The notes under the pieces are model-generated. The model saw only the letters and a list, made by a program, of their open reading frames with translations, had not been told where the DNA came from and ran no database searches. DNA of 64,000 nt from Nitrospira sp. Its GTDB lineage: Bacteria > Nitrospirota > Nitrospiria > Nitrospirales > Nitrospiraceae. Position 1 is the stretch's first letter. Each line of letters begins with the position of its first letter. Of the stretch, positions 46,898 through 56,218 are shown piece after piece. The position numbers were made by a program, and so were the translations under genes. Location: assembly GCA_022843785.1 (NCBI GenBank), contig JALHMZ010000010.1, forward strand, positions 62,001-126,000, in the 5' to 3' direction.

Positions 46898-47695
46898 TTA
46901 TCGTGAAGGTTCGGCTCCGGCCTGGCGGACCTTGTCTGGATCGAGTTCCTCGCTTAGATCGACCACTGCGTAATATTGCGGATCTCCAGACCCTGGTTGA
47001 GAAAACGTGACATGGAACACACGATGCCCATACCCTTCCCTATTCCACCACCACAAGCGCCATTCCGGGTCTGTGAGAATGACATGTGCCTCCAGATTCT
47101 TGACCTTGTCCTGAATCCTGGCATCCAGCCGCGCGACGCGGATCGCGTCTGCTTCTTCACTATCACTCTCCGGCGGCTGGTAGCCCTTGGGCACCGCCGC
47201 CAGGTTGACGAATTCCAGCGCCTGCATGCAGACAATGACCGCCGCCGTGCGGCTATAGCTGTAATATGTGAGACGGGACAGCGGAAGGCGTGTTGCCGGC
47301 TGCCCTGATGCGACGGGCAAGGCTGACGGACAGAACCGGTCATTGCTCCTGACCGGTTGCGCGTTGATGAAAAAATACCGTTTACCCAGTTGTGCCTGAA
47401 CGTCAGGATGTCGCTCCGCCGCCTGGACGATCGGTGAATTCGCTTGGATTTCATCGGCGCCCGACAGTCCTACTCGTGCCGGGCTTGCGGCCATGTCCCC
47501 CTTCGGTGTCAGGCGCGCGCCGGTCGACGACTGCACCAGGTCCAATTTTGCGACCATCGGTGGCTGAGCCGGCAGCGCCTGCTTCGGCACGGCCGTTTCC
47601 GGCTCTTTAGGGACGAAGATCGAGCAGGCTGTCAGGCCGATCATAAGGACCGGCAGAATGAGAATATTCGGCAGAGATCTGACTCTAAATTTCAT
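46898..47695 (-). CDS. Lipoprotein upstream of the amine-oxidase-like gene
   Basis: The 265-residue protein has a lipoprotein signal with lipobox LTAC at residues 22-25. The mature part has VQAAERHPDVQAQLGKRYFFINAQPV, a Cys pair (RFCPSALP and VIVCMQALEF) and a conserved-looking end ILTDPEWRLWWWNREGYGHRVFHVTFSQPG. It lies 18 bases upstream of the amine-oxidase-like gene, in one transcript. An outer-membrane or periplasmic partner role is inferred. The family is unknown. Confidence 0.6.
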   Translation of the reverse strand: MKFRVRSLPNILILPVLMIGLTACSIFVPKEPETAVPKQALPAQPPMVAKLDLVQSSTGARLTPKGDMAASPARVGLSGADEIQANSPIVQAAERHPDVQAQLGKRYFFINAQPVRSNDRFCPSALPVASGQPATRLPLSRLTYYSYSRTAAVIVCMQALEFVNLAAVPKGYQPPESDSEEADAIRVARLDARIQDKVKNLEAHVILTDPEWRLWWWNREGYGHRVFHVTFSQPGSGDPQYYAVVDLSEELDPDKVRQAGAEPSR

Positions 47696-48114
47696 GGCGC
47701 CATCCTTCTACAGCCTGAAAGGCTATGCGGCTGCATGGGCGATAGAAGAGGAACACAAACCAAACCGTAATGGCGGCAGCGTACGACTGAAAGGACTGTG
47801 AGTCAACAAGAAAATGCCGGCGCCGGAATATGGTTCGGTTGAGTGGCGATGTCCATATGGCCACACCTTCCTGCGTTTCTTCACACCACGGTCCGGCGTG
47901 ATTTCTTCTGCTGAAGCAGGTACGCTTCCGGTTGTGTGTCTAATCCTGTCGAAGCTTGGTTGGCCAAAGAAAGCCGTTCACAGATGCAGTTTGACGATGT
48001 GCGCAATCTAATCCGTACGGTTCATGGGGTCGGCTCTGGACTAATGCTATTGGCGCCATAGATCGAGTACAGTAGGTGGCGTATTCATAGTCGTCTGATG
48101 ATTTGGGAGGGATC
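47696..48114. other. Gap without a clear gene
   Basis: About 420 bases with only weak short frames. This is a divergent intergenic region, likely holding promoters for the lipoprotein (leftward) and the small protein at 48115 (rightward). No strong motif was identified. Confidence 0.4.
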
Positions 48115-48399
48115 ATGGCAGTATTTCGACGTCCGGAATTGGAAAAGGATAATCCCATCGCTCCGCAGATGTATGTGGGGCCTCGGAGGAGGTATGCGCT
48201 GCAGAGAGCGGCCGCAACCCTGCATGGTGTTCGACAGGCGAGTGTGACAGAGGCGATGCAACGGTTGACGGCGGCGGCGGAGCAGTTTGTGGCGGCGGTG
48301 CCGCCGGCCAGGCAATCGACTCAGGAACGAAAGGCGTTGCTGGAGGCGATCGCATTGGCGCACAGGAGCTTGGCCGAAGCGTCACGCGAGGAGTCGTGA
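48115..48399 (+). CDS. Small helical hypothetical protein
   Basis: The ATG at 48115 has GGGAGGG upstream. The 94-residue product is mostly helical (RRRYALQRAAATLHGVRQASVTEAMQRLTAAAEQFVAAV; QERKALLEAIALAHRSLAEA) with a proline break. No family is recognised. It is transcribed ahead of the aldo/keto reductase gene. Confidence 0.55.
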   Translation: MAVFRRPELEKDNPIAPQMYVGPRRRYALQRAAATLHGVRQASVTEAMQRLTAAAEQFVAAVPPARQSTQERKALLEAIALAHRSLAEASREES

Positions 48400-48511
48400 T
48401 CCTCGAAAAAGCTCTATGCTAAGATTGAAAAGTTGAAACTCAGTAGGGTTTGTGCAATCCGCCATCATCGGTCAGTTGTTGTCTCACAGCGTACGTGCGG
48501 TATAAGGCACC

Positions 48512-49480
48512 ATGCAGTACATCCATCTTGGCCGTTCGGGCGTGAAGGTTAGCCGGCTCTGTCTTGGTACGATGAACTTCGGACCGGAGACAAGCGAGGC
48601 TGACAGTTTTACGGTTATGGACCGCGCGCTGGACCTCGGCATCAATTTTTTCGACACGGCGGATGTCTATGGCTGGAAGGTGGGGGAAGGGTGGACGGAA
48701 CAAATCGTCGGGCGGTGGCTCCATCAAGGCGGGCGGCGTGAGAAAATTGTCCTGGCGACGAAAGTCTTCGGTCGCATGGGTAACTGGCCGAATCAGTCGC
48801 GGCTTTCGGCCTTGCACATTAGGCGGGCCTGTGAGGAGAGTTTGCGGCGGTTGGGCACCGACTACATCGATCTCTATCAGATGCATCATATTGATCGGGA
48901 GTCACCGTGGGAGGAAGTCTGGCAGGCGATGGAGCAGTTGGTCCGCGAGGGGAAAATTCTCTATGTCGGCAGCAGTAATTTCGCGGGATGGCATCTGGCC
49001 CAGGCGCAAGAGCTGGCCCGGAACCGCCATTTTCTCGGACTGATCTCCGAGCAGAGCCTCTATAATCTGGTCGAGCGGACGATTGAGCTGGAGGTGATTC
49101 CGGCCTGCACCGCGTATGGCATTGGTGTGATTCCCTGGAGTCCGCTGGCGCGTGGGTTGCTGGCAGGAGCGCTGAAGCCGGTGACGGTTGGACGGCGGGC
49201 GGACGAGGATTTGAAGAAGAAGATAGAAAAGTATCGCCCAAAGCTCGAAGCGTACGAGGCGTTCTGTCAAAGCATGGGCGAGCAACCTGCCGATGTGGCG
49301 CTCGCATGGCTGCTTCATCAGCCGGCGGTGACGTCGCCCATCATTGGACCGCGTAAGATAGATCAGCTGAATGGCGCCATGCGGGCCTTAGCGCTGGCAT
49401 TGAGCGCCGACCAGCTGAAGCGATTGGACGCGATCTTTCCGGGTCCCGGTGGGGCAGCGCCGGAAGCCTATGCCTGGTAG
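48512..49480 (+). CDS. Aldo/keto reductase
   Basis: The 322-residue protein has the full aldo/keto reductase set: LDLGINFFDTADVYGWKVG (catalytic Asp and Tyr), KIVLATKVFGRMG (Lys), DYIDLYQMHHIDRESPWEEVW (His) and LISEQSLYNLVERTIELEVIPAC. The NADPH-binding end is VTSPIIGPRKIDQLNGAMRALALALSADQLKRLD. It belongs to the AKR11/YghZ-like group that reduces aldehydes and ketones. The physiological substrate is unknown. Confidence 0.9.
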   Translation: MQYIHLGRSGVKVSRLCLGTMNFGPETSEADSFTVMDRALDLGINFFDTADVYGWKVGEGWTEQIVGRWLHQGGRREKIVLATKVFGRMGNWPNQSRLSALHIRRACEESLRRLGTDYIDLYQMHHIDRESPWEEVWQAMEQLVREGKILYVGSSNFAGWHLAQAQELARNRHFLGLISEQSLYNLVERTIELEVIPACTAYGIGVIPWSPLARGLLAGALKPVTVGRRADEDLKKKIEKYRPKLEAYEAFCQSMGEQPADVALAWLLHQPAVTSPIIGPRKIDQLNGAMRALALALSADQLKRLDAIFPGPGGAAPEAYAW

Positions 49481-49693
49481 GACCTGAGGCGCATTTCCTC
49501 GAAAGAGTCGATGGCGTATGGCAGGAAATCGGAGGATGAAACGAGAGCAAACCCGGGTGCTGATCTGATTACGTGTCATATGCCATCAGCGATACGTTCC
49601 GGTCCTTCAGTCCTTCCTTCTTTTATTCCTTCGGCGCATCTATTAAGATGAGCAGGTCTGATCCCTTCTATTCCTTCGCATGAGGGGCCCCCG

Positions 49694-51055
49694 TTGAAAG
49701 CCAAAACCAGTTTCTCTTGCCAATCCTGCGGCCATCAAGCTCTACGATGGCTCGGCCGTTGCCCTGACTGTGGCGGCTGGAATACGATGAAAGAAGAGCG
49801 GCAGGCTGCTACCGGCAAGGGCCGTCCCATGGCGATGAAGACTGCCTCAGTGCCAGCCACGCCGATCGGCGAGATCGAAGTTGTGGGTGAGGATCGCCGG
49901 CTGACCCGTATCGGTGAATTCGACCGGGTGCTGGGTGGCGGTGTAATCCCGGGCTCTGTGATCCTGATCGGCGGCGATCCCGGAATCGGTAAGACAACGT
50001 TGCTGCTTCAGGCGCTACCTCGTTTGGCTTCACCCGCGCAACCTGTCCTCTATGTGTCAGGAGAAGAATCGCCTCGCCAGATCAAAATGCGAGGGCAACG
50101 GCTGGGCATCGACCATCCCAATCTGCTGATCCTTGCGGAGACTTCTCTCGAACAGATCTTGAAAGCCATCCAAGACATTCAACCGGCGGCCGTGGTCGTG
50201 GATTCGATTCAAACGGTATACACGGAACAGATCACGTCCGCGCCGGGCAGCATCAGCCAAGTGCAAGAAGTTGCCGGCCAGCTTATGTGGTTTGCCAAGC
50301 GCGCAGGAGTACCGGTCTTCATCATCGGTCATGTGACGAAGGAAGGGGCAATCGCCGGGCCGCGATTGCTGGAGCATATCGTCGATACCGTGCTCTATTT
50401 TGAAGGAGACAAAGGACATAGCTATCGCATTCTCCGCGCCGTGAAGAACCGCTTCGGTTCGACAAATGAGATCGGCGTGTTCGAAATGAAGGACGGGGGA
50501 CTGGAGGAAGTCAGTAATCCCTCGGAGCTATTTTTGGCCGAGCGGCCGCAGCGCAGCACGGGGTCAGTCGTGGTATCGAGCCTCGAAGGTACCAGGCCGA
50601 TTTTGGTCGAACTGCAAGCGCTGGTGTCTTCGACGAGTTATGCCATGCCGAAACGAATGGCTAATGGGGTGGAGCTCAACCGGGTGTCGTTGTTGCTTGC
50701 AGTAATGGAGAAACGGCTGGGGCTGCATCTCTCCGGGCAGGATGTCTACGTGAATGTGGTAGGCGGTATGCATATCGATGAACCCGCGATCGACCTGGGG
50801 CTCGTTGCGGCGGTCACGTCGAGTCTGCGCGAGACGCCTATTGAACCGGGCCTCCTGATTCTCGGTGAAGTGGGGCTTGGCGGAGAAGTGCGCGCGGTGA
50901 GTCAGGCGGAGTTGCGCATTCGCGAGGCGGCGAAGATGGGATTCAAGCGCTGTCTGTTGCCTGAACGGAATCTTGCGAAGCTCGATCCGATCGACGGTAT
51001 GGAGTTGGTCGGAATCCAGGATGTGCGAGAGGCGCTGGATGTGGTCTTGGCATAG
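49694..51055 (+). CDS. radA: DNA repair protein RadA
   Basis: A TTG start is used, with GAGGGG just upstream and no in-frame ATG nearby. The 453-residue protein has the N-terminal zinc finger FSCQSCGHQALRWLGRCPDCGGWNT. Its RecA-like domain has Walker A GGDPGIGKTTLL, and YVSGEES, AVVVDSIQT and the RadA-specific KNRFGSTNEIGVFEM follow. The C-terminal part is Lon-like (LGEVGLGGEVRAV). RadA drives branch migration during homologous recombination. It heads a run of housekeeping genes. Confidence 0.95.
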   Translation: MKAKTSFSCQSCGHQALRWLGRCPDCGGWNTMKEERQAATGKGRPMAMKTASVPATPIGEIEVVGEDRRLTRIGEFDRVLGGGVIPGSVILIGGDPGIGKTTLLLQALPRLASPAQPVLYVSGEESPRQIKMRGQRLGIDHPNLLILAETSLEQILKAIQDIQPAAVVVDSIQTVYTEQITSAPGSISQVQEVAGQLMWFAKRAGVPVFIIGHVTKEGAIAGPRLLEHIVDTVLYFEGDKGHSYRILRAVKNRFGSTNEIGVFEMKDGGLEEVSNPSELFLAERPQRSTGSVVVSSLEGTRPILVELQALVSSTSYAMPKRMANGVELNRVSLLLAVMEKRLGLHLSGQDVYVNVVGGMHIDEPAIDLGLVAAVTSSLRETPIEPGLLILGEVGLGGEVRAVSQAELRIREAAKMGFKRCLLPERNLAKLDPIDGMELVGIQDVREALDVVLA

Positions 51056-51214
51056 AGAAGTGAGGGAGGGACGCGTCTCAGTGCTCGCGCAACGCGCGGT
51101 CTCGGAAGACCCTCGCTGGGGAAACGGCGCGTCTCGGCGCGTCGTGAGGTGGGTGGGTGAGATGTCGCGCGCAGTCGAGCCGCATCCCTCCCTTCTTCCC
51201 TTTGGAGGGGATGG

Positions 51215-51312
51215 GAACAGGGTGAGAAGCACGCCTCGTTGCTCGCTGAATGCGCGCCCTCAGAAGGGCCTCATTCAATGCGCGCAGGAGGGGCATGCGT
51301 CTCACCCTGTTC
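51215..51312. repeat. Inverted-repeat intergenic element
   Basis: The 13-base arms GAACAGGGTGAGA (51215-51227) and TCTCACCCTGTTC (51300-51312) are perfect inverted repeats enclosing 72 bases with inner partial symmetry (TGAATGCGCGCCCT / AGGGCCTCATTCAATGCGC). It lies between radA and the next gene. It could be a small non-autonomous mobile element or a structured RNA segment. Confidence 0.65.
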
Positions 51313-51344
51313 AGAAGGAATGGGAGAAAGGTATCGGAATTGGT

Positions 51345-52169
51345 GTGATTCGATCCATTGTCGGTATGTCTATTGCGGCAGTACTACTGACTGGCATGGG
51401 CTGCGCATTGTTTCGATCTGCGCCGGAGGGGACGTTCAAGCGGGCGACGGCAGAAGAGTTAACGGTCTTGCTGCGGCAGCGGGAAGCTGCGATCCATTCG
51501 ATGAAAGGGTTGTTTAGCGCCAAGGTGCGCGGCGGGTTCATTCCTATCGCATCCCGAGTCGAGGGCGCGGTGTATTATCGCCGTCCCAATGCACTGCGGC
51601 TTCGCGGATTTACCAGCATCGGAAGCGAATTGTTTGAGTTCGTTCAAGCGGATGATGTGTATAAGCTCAGACTGCCGACCATAGGACGGGTGTTGATGGG
51701 CCACCAATCTGAAATGGCCGAGATGGGGAAGCTCGCGCGTCCATTTCAGTTGAGTGTCTGGGCTGTGGGCGGTGTGCTGGGTACGGGTACGATTGCGAAG
51801 GGAGAATCCGTGAAGCTGGCGGATGAGGGGGATCGCTATCGGCTGGACGTGTATGCGCCTGTCAACGGTTCAGGGGCGCAGCCGGTGCTGGCTCGCCGGT
51901 TATGGTTCGACCGGCGAACATTATTAGTCGTGCAGGAAGACCGTCTGACGGAGACCGGTGAAGTGGATGCCACGATTCAGTATGAGGATTTTCGACCGAT
52001 CGAGGAGCCGGGGGACCGGCCGTTGCCGGCGAAGGCGTCGGCTCAGCTGCTCCGGCCGTTCAAAATTTCACTCGAAGATGGTCGTGGACAGGGGAGTGTG
52101 CAGGTCACGTTTCATGAAATGCTGACCAACCAGGCGATCAAGACGGAAGACCTGGGGCAGATTTCTTAA
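51345..52169 (+). CDS. LolB-like outer-membrane lipoprotein
   Basis: The start is placed at GTG 51345 because it opens a lipoprotein signal (VIRSIVGMSIAAVLLTGMGC, lipobox at residues 17-20); ATG 51366 is also possible. The 274-residue protein has RATAEELTVLLRQREAAIHSMKGLFSAKVR and a beta-rich remainder. This is the layout of LolB/DUF4292-type lipoprotein carriers (an 11-strand half barrel). It precedes tsaB by six bases and is probably co-transcribed. Confidence 0.65.
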   Translation: MIRSIVGMSIAAVLLTGMGCALFRSAPEGTFKRATAEELTVLLRQREAAIHSMKGLFSAKVRGGFIPIASRVEGAVYYRRPNALRLRGFTSIGSELFEFVQADDVYKLRLPTIGRVLMGHQSEMAEMGKLARPFQLSVWAVGGVLGTGTIAKGESVKLADEGDRYRLDVYAPVNGSGAQPVLARRLWFDRRTLLVVQEDRLTETGEVDATIQYEDFRPIEEPGDRPLPAKASAQLLRPFKISLEDGRGQGSVQVTFHEMLTNQAIKTEDLGQIS

Positions 52170-52175
52170 TCACCC

Positions 52176-52988
52176 ATGAAGATTCTGGCGATTGAAACAG
52201 CGACGGCGTGGCAGAGTATCGCTATTCTGGAGGACGACGTTGTCTTAGCGAGGCGGGATCAGGATGCCGGCAGTGCTCATGGCATGTTGCTCCTACCCTC
52301 CATCGATCGTCTGCTTGCGGAGGCAGGGCTACAGCTCAGCAGCCTCGATGGTCTGGCCTGTTCGATCGGTCCCGGTTCGTTTACAGGCATTCGAGTGGGA
52401 GTGGCAACGTGCTTGGGACTACGGGCTGCGACTGGTCTTCCGCTTGCCTTGGTGCCGACGCTGGAGGCGATGGCCTGGGGCGTGAGATCGACGATGATTC
52501 CCATCTGCCCTATCTTGACGAGCCGGAAAGGGGAGCTGTATTGGGCGATCTTTCGCCGGCAGGTTGAAGGAGGACTGGATTGCATCTTGTCAGAACATGT
52601 CGGTCCACCAGGCATGTTGGCCAAGAGTCTCACTGAGCACTCATTGGTATTCGGCGATGGATGGGTGTCGATGGAATCGGAGATTCGCGCGGCACTGTCT
52701 TCGACTGCAATGGTCTTGCCGGGACCTCAGGATGTTACGAAACCATCCGCAGTCAATGTCGCTATTCTGGGCATACATCGGCTTCGCCGCGGAGACATCG
52801 CGGGTGATTGTGTGGCACCGCGCTACGTTCAGCGGACGGAGGCAGAACTCAAATACGAACAGTCGGGCGGGCTGTCAGCAACAGCCCGCCGGCAGGAGCG
52901 AGTTGCGGTAGCGGCTTCCAAACAGTCGGCCAGGGGGCATCAACGGAAAGCGCAGGCGCCTCGCCCGGGTAGGCCGCATGGCTCGTGA
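52176..52988 (+). CDS. tsaB: tRNA t6A synthesis protein TsaB
   Basis: The 270-residue protein starts MKILAIETATAWQSIAILEDD, has SAHGMLLLPSIDRLLAEAGLQLSSLDGLACSIGPGSFTGIRVGV, the hallmark of TsaB, and TSRKGELYWAIFRR. TsaB is an inactive homologue of TsaD; the complex adds the threonylcarbamoyl group to A37 of ANN-reading tRNAs. The C-terminal ~40 residues form a basic tail (QSARGHQRKAQAPRPGRPHG). tsaD itself begins at 63389 in this window. The gene overlaps rimI by 11 bases. Confidence 0.9.
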   Translation: MKILAIETATAWQSIAILEDDVVLARRDQDAGSAHGMLLLPSIDRLLAEAGLQLSSLDGLACSIGPGSFTGIRVGVATCLGLRAATGLPLALVPTLEAMAWGVRSTMIPICPILTSRKGELYWAIFRRQVEGGLDCILSEHVGPPGMLAKSLTEHSLVFGDGWVSMESEIRAALSSTAMVLPGPQDVTKPSAVNVAILGIHRLRRGDIAGDCVAPRYVQRTEAELKYEQSGGLSATARRQERVAVAASKQSARGHQRKAQAPRPGRPHGS

Positions 52989-53526
52989 GCTGCCAGATGA
53001 ATGCCGGATTGTGCCGGCGACCGTTGAGATGCTGCCGGAACTTCTTGAGTTAGAAGAAGCTTGCTTCTCCGCCCCATGGACGCGCAAAATGCTGGAAGCT
53101 GAATTGACCGGTAACCAATTCGCCCGATTTCTTGTTGCGACGGTGCACCAGGACGTGGTGCCGTCAGATGGGACGATCGTTGGGTACCACTGCTTTTGGA
53201 TCGTGTTTGAAGAGCTGCGACTGATGAACCTGGCCGTGCATGCATCGATGCGGAGGCGGGGAGTCGGACGGGCCCTTGCAGTCGAGGCCCTCAAGATGGG
53301 GTTGGCCCATGCGGCCACTCGTGCGGTACTTGAAGTGCGTTCCTCAAATGAGCCAGCGCAGCACCTCTATCGGCAGCTGGGATTTGTTCCGGTCAGCACC
53401 CGCCGCAGTTATTATTCGAATCCAATCGAAGATGCTGTATTGATGGCTATGGATCCGCTGGTGATGCCGGCAGGTTCGCAGTCCGCCCGTATTGCAGGAG
53501 GAGAGGGAGTCATTCCAGCACAGTAA
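52978..53526 (+). CDS. rimI: Ribosomal protein alanine acetyltransferase RimI
   Basis: The 182-residue protein is a GNAT acetyltransferase: LEEACFSAPWTRKMLEAEL near the start, LMNLAVHASMRRRGVGRALAVEALKMG for acetyl-CoA binding, and LEVRSSNEPAQHLYRQLGFVPVSTRRSYYSNPIEDAVLM. The last motif is typical of RimI, which acetylates the N terminus of ribosomal protein S18. Its overlap with tsaB is a common arrangement in bacteria. Confidence 0.9.
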   Translation: MARELPDECRIVPATVEMLPELLELEEACFSAPWTRKMLEAELTGNQFARFLVATVHQDVVPSDGTIVGYHCFWIVFEELRLMNLAVHASMRRRGVGRALAVEALKMGLAHAATRAVLEVRSSNEPAQHLYRQLGFVPVSTRRSYYSNPIEDAVLMAMDPLVMPAGSQSARIAGGEGVIPAQ

Positions 53527-53546
53527 CTTAACCGAGGAGGTGCCGC

Positions 53547-53789
53547 ATGTTGACAGACGATGCAATTGTCGAACGGCTTCGCCAAGCAAACTCGGAGTTT
53601 CGAGAACTGGAAGTCTCGCACCATCGGTTAGATCACGAACTTAATGAATTGCAGAGACGTCACGTGCTGACACCGGCGGAAGAACTTGAGAAAAAGCGGA
53701 TCCAAAAGGAAAAGCTGGCGAAGAAAGACAAACTCGCGGAATTAATTCGGCTCTACCGCGAAGAAGGATTGCAGGCCGCCGCACATTGA
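53547..53789 (+). CDS. DUF465 (YdcH-like) protein
   Basis: An 80-residue helical hairpin protein with strong GAGGAGG upstream. RLRQANSEFRELEVSHHRLDHELNELQRRHVLTPAEELEKKRIQKEKLAKKDKLAELIRLYRE matches DUF465 (F..L...H..LD..I..LE.......E...K.LKK.KL.LKD.I). The function of the family is unknown. It is co-oriented in the radA-tatC run. Confidence 0.85.
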   Translation: MLTDDAIVERLRQANSEFRELEVSHHRLDHELNELQRRHVLTPAEELEKKRIQKEKLAKKDKLAELIRLYREEGLQAAAH

Positions 53790-53835
53790 GGGAGACGACC
53801 GGCCGCTGGGCCGACCGGCGGCCGGATGCGTTGCC

Positions 53836-54612
53836 ATGAATCATCACATCAATCCGCTTGCCGTCCATATTCAGACGATCAAGCGTCGATTGGTCGTCAT
53901 CGGAGCGGCTATTCTGGTCTCCTTGATCGTGACGTTTTCCTTCTCGGGCCAGATGGTGGCATGGCTGAATCGGCCGTTTCAGAACCAGCTGGTCTTTTAC
54001 GGACCGACCGAAGCCCTGTTCGCTTCCATTAAAGTCTCGCTCTTGGCGGCGGTGATTCTGAGCCTGCCCATCATTTTTTATCAATGCTGGAAATTCGTCG
54101 AGCCGGCATTATTGCCGAAGGAGCAACGCTGGGCCATTCCGCTGTTCGTTTTGGCAGCAGGCCTGTTTGCGCTCGGCTTGGTCTTCTGCAATCTGGTGAT
54201 CCTTCCGCTGGTCATCGACTTCTTTGTCAGTTTTGGGCTCGATCGGGACGTCACTCCGCAGCTGAGTGTGGGCACGTACATCGATTTTAACGTGAAGTTT
54301 CTGCTGATCTTCGGCTGTGCGTTTGAGCTCCCGCTGGTGATGACGTTGCTGGCGGTGACCGGGGCGGTCTCTGCGCAGATGTTCGCGCGGTACCGCAAAC
54401 ATGCTATTCTGTCGAACCTTATTTTGGCAGCCGTTATTACGCCTGATGCGACGCTCTTTACGATGCTGCTGATGGCGGTTCCGTTGATGGCATTGTATGA
54501 GATTGGAATTCTAGGCGCACGGTTCTTTGGCCGGAGTTCAGCAGGCGGCGGTATCGATCTGCCTGTCGATCCTGATTTGCCGATCGGGACTGCGGGAACA
54601 CGAACACGATGA
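53836..54612 (+). CDS. tatC: Twin-arginine translocase subunit TatC
   Basis: The 258-residue membrane protein has six hydrophobic helices. It begins with HHINPLAVHIQTIKRRLVVIGAAILVSLIVTFSFSG, then FYGPTEALFASIKVSLLAAVILSLPIIFYQCWKFVEPALLPKEQR. The conserved NVKFLLIFGCAFELPLVMTLLAVTG and VITPDATLFTMLLMAVPLMALYEI follow. It is the receptor of the Tat pathway for folded proteins. The N-terminal Glu of many TatC proteins is replaced by polar residues. No tatA is adjacent in the window. Confidence 0.9.
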   Translation: MNHHINPLAVHIQTIKRRLVVIGAAILVSLIVTFSFSGQMVAWLNRPFQNQLVFYGPTEALFASIKVSLLAAVILSLPIIFYQCWKFVEPALLPKEQRWAIPLFVLAAGLFALGLVFCNLVILPLVIDFFVSFGLDRDVTPQLSVGTYIDFNVKFLLIFGCAFELPLVMTLLAVTGAVSAQMFARYRKHAILSNLILAAVITPDATLFTMLLMAVPLMALYEIGILGARFFGRSSAGGGIDLPVDPDLPIGTAGTRTR

Positions 54613-55676
54613 TGAAACGGTATGCCTTCAGATGCGGCGTGCGAATCCTGTCCGCAGGGGGACTGCTCCTATGCCTTGCCGCTGAGATGTCGGTGGCCGA
54701 AACGCCGGCGCCGATTACAATTTCCGGAGAGGCGGCGCGGGGGCCGTTTGATCAGTCGGCTGCCAGTGTTCAAGCTTTAGTGGTGACGGGGAACGGCGCG
54801 GTCTATGCCGGCTCCTTCGGTCACGGAATTTTCCGCACGGCAGACAGAGGCTCGACATGGGTTTCAGTAGGGGGCGGTGTGACAGATCCTTTCATCTTGA
54901 GCTTGGCGGTTGCGAGAGATGGGGCGGTCTATGCCGGGACATTCAGGGGTGGTGTCTTCCGTTCACACGACGATGGAAAGAGCTGGCAGTCGGTGAATGC
55001 CGGTTTAAAGCGACTTGAAGTCAAGGCGTTGATGGCAGCGGACGATGGACTCTATGCAGGGACGAGCGACGGTGTGTATCGGCTGAATGAACCTGAGGAT
55101 CGATGGTCTGTTGTTACCACCGGGTTGGACGATGTACTCGTCCATGCGTTGGCCCGATCCACGGACGGCACTCTCTATGCGGGAACATCAGGCAAAGGCG
55201 TGTTGCGGTTTAAACGTCATTCGTCCGGATGGTCGCGCATGCAGCATGGCCTGAAGAATCATGAAGGCATGATCGAAAATTTCATTCGTGTGCTTGTCAT
55301 CGATCAGGACCAGAGCATCCTGGCCGGCACATTTGATGGCGGGGTGTTTCGGAGCGCCGACGGCGGGCTGACATGGCGTTCGATCAGCCGGGCGTTGCCT
55401 AACGATTCCATTCGTGGGATTGTGCTGCTGGATCAGGGTGTGATTGTAGGCACAGGGAACGGTGTCTTTAAGACATCCGACAAGGGGAAACAATGGATTC
55501 CCGTGAATAAGGGGTTGACGAGTTTGTCGGTCCAGTCGCTGATTGGCTTCGGAGGCGGCGGTCTTTTTGCAGGGACAAGCGAGGGAGTGTTTCGCAGCGA
55601 CGATGGACTGACGTGGACGGCGGTCAATCAAGGGCTCGATGTGGGGATGGCGCCTCCGCCGTTCCTGTTTCGATAA
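54609..55676 (+). CDS. Secreted beta-propeller (BNR/WD-like) protein
   Basis: Starting on the tatC stop (ATGA), the 355-residue product has a signal peptide (ILSAGGLLLCLAAEMSVA). Six or so repeats of the type AVYAGSFGHGIFRTADRGSTWVSVGGG follow, such as AVYAGTFRGGVFRSHDDGKSWQSVNAGL. These are BNR/Asp-box and YCF48-like propeller blades. The protein is periplasmic or outer-membrane facing; its ligand is unknown. Confidence 0.8.
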   Translation: MMKRYAFRCGVRILSAGGLLLCLAAEMSVAETPAPITISGEAARGPFDQSAASVQALVVTGNGAVYAGSFGHGIFRTADRGSTWVSVGGGVTDPFILSLAVARDGAVYAGTFRGGVFRSHDDGKSWQSVNAGLKRLEVKALMAADDGLYAGTSDGVYRLNEPEDRWSVVTTGLDDVLVHALARSTDGTLYAGTSGKGVLRFKRHSSGWSRMQHGLKNHEGMIENFIRVLVIDQDQSILAGTFDGGVFRSADGGLTWRSISRALPNDSIRGIVLLDQGVIVGTGNGVFKTSDKGKQWIPVNKGLTSLSVQSLIGFGGGGLFAGTSEGVFRSDDGLTWTAVNQGLDVGMAPPPFLFR

Positions 55677-55703
55677 CGAATGAAAAGCGAAAGGATAGAG
55701 GTC

Positions 55704-56216
55704 ATGACTGATGTGACGGAGAAAACCCAGGCGAGAATCACGTTGACCAGCAAGGGCGCGCCGGTAGGGGACATCATCGTCCGATTTTTCCCCGATGTGG
55801 CTCCCGGCCATGTTGCCAATTTCGTGAAACTGTCAAAGGAAGGTTTTTACAATGGCACGACCTTCCATCGTGTCATTCCCGGATTCATGATCCAGGGCGG
55901 TGATCCCAACAGCAAGAACCCCGATCGATCAATGCATGGGATGGGCGGGCCGGGCCACAAGGTCAAGGCCGAGTTCAACAGCAAACCGCATAAGCGCGGT
56001 ATTGTATCGATGGCCAGGAGTAATGATCCTGACAGTGCCGGCTCACAATTTTTTATCTGCGTGGCTGATGCCAATTTTTTGGATTGGCAGTACACAGTCT
56101 TTGGTGAGGTAATCAGCGGCATGGAGGTGGCGGATACGGTCGTCGGGATGAAGCGGGACGGACGGGACAATCCGTTGGAGCGTGTGGAAATGACAGTCAC
56201 GATCAGTGAGGGGTGA
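55704..56216 (+). CDS. Peptidyl-prolyl cis-trans isomerase, cyclophilin type
   Basis: The ATG at 55704 has AAAGG and GAGG-like bases upstream; ATG 55680 has none. The 170-residue cyclophilin shows GDIIVRFFPDVAPGHVANFVKLSKEGFYNGTTFHRVIPGFMIQGGDP with the catalytic Arg, then GIVSMARSNDPDSAGSQFFIC and NFLDWQYTVFGEVISGMEVAD. There is no signal peptide, so it is probably cytoplasmic. It assists protein folding by proline isomerisation. Confidence 0.9.
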   Translation: MTDVTEKTQARITLTSKGAPVGDIIVRFFPDVAPGHVANFVKLSKEGFYNGTTFHRVIPGFMIQGGDPNSKNPDRSMHGMGGPGHKVKAEFNSKPHKRGIVSMARSNDPDSAGSQFFICVADANFLDWQYTVFGEVISGMEVADTVVGMKRDGRDNPLERVEMTVTISEG

Positions 56217-56218
56217 AT

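Noticed and set aside
50973..51344. Long N-terminal extension of the LolB-like lipoprotein
   Set aside because: It would overlap radA and cover the inverted-repeat element, and would bury the lipoprotein signal at an internal position.
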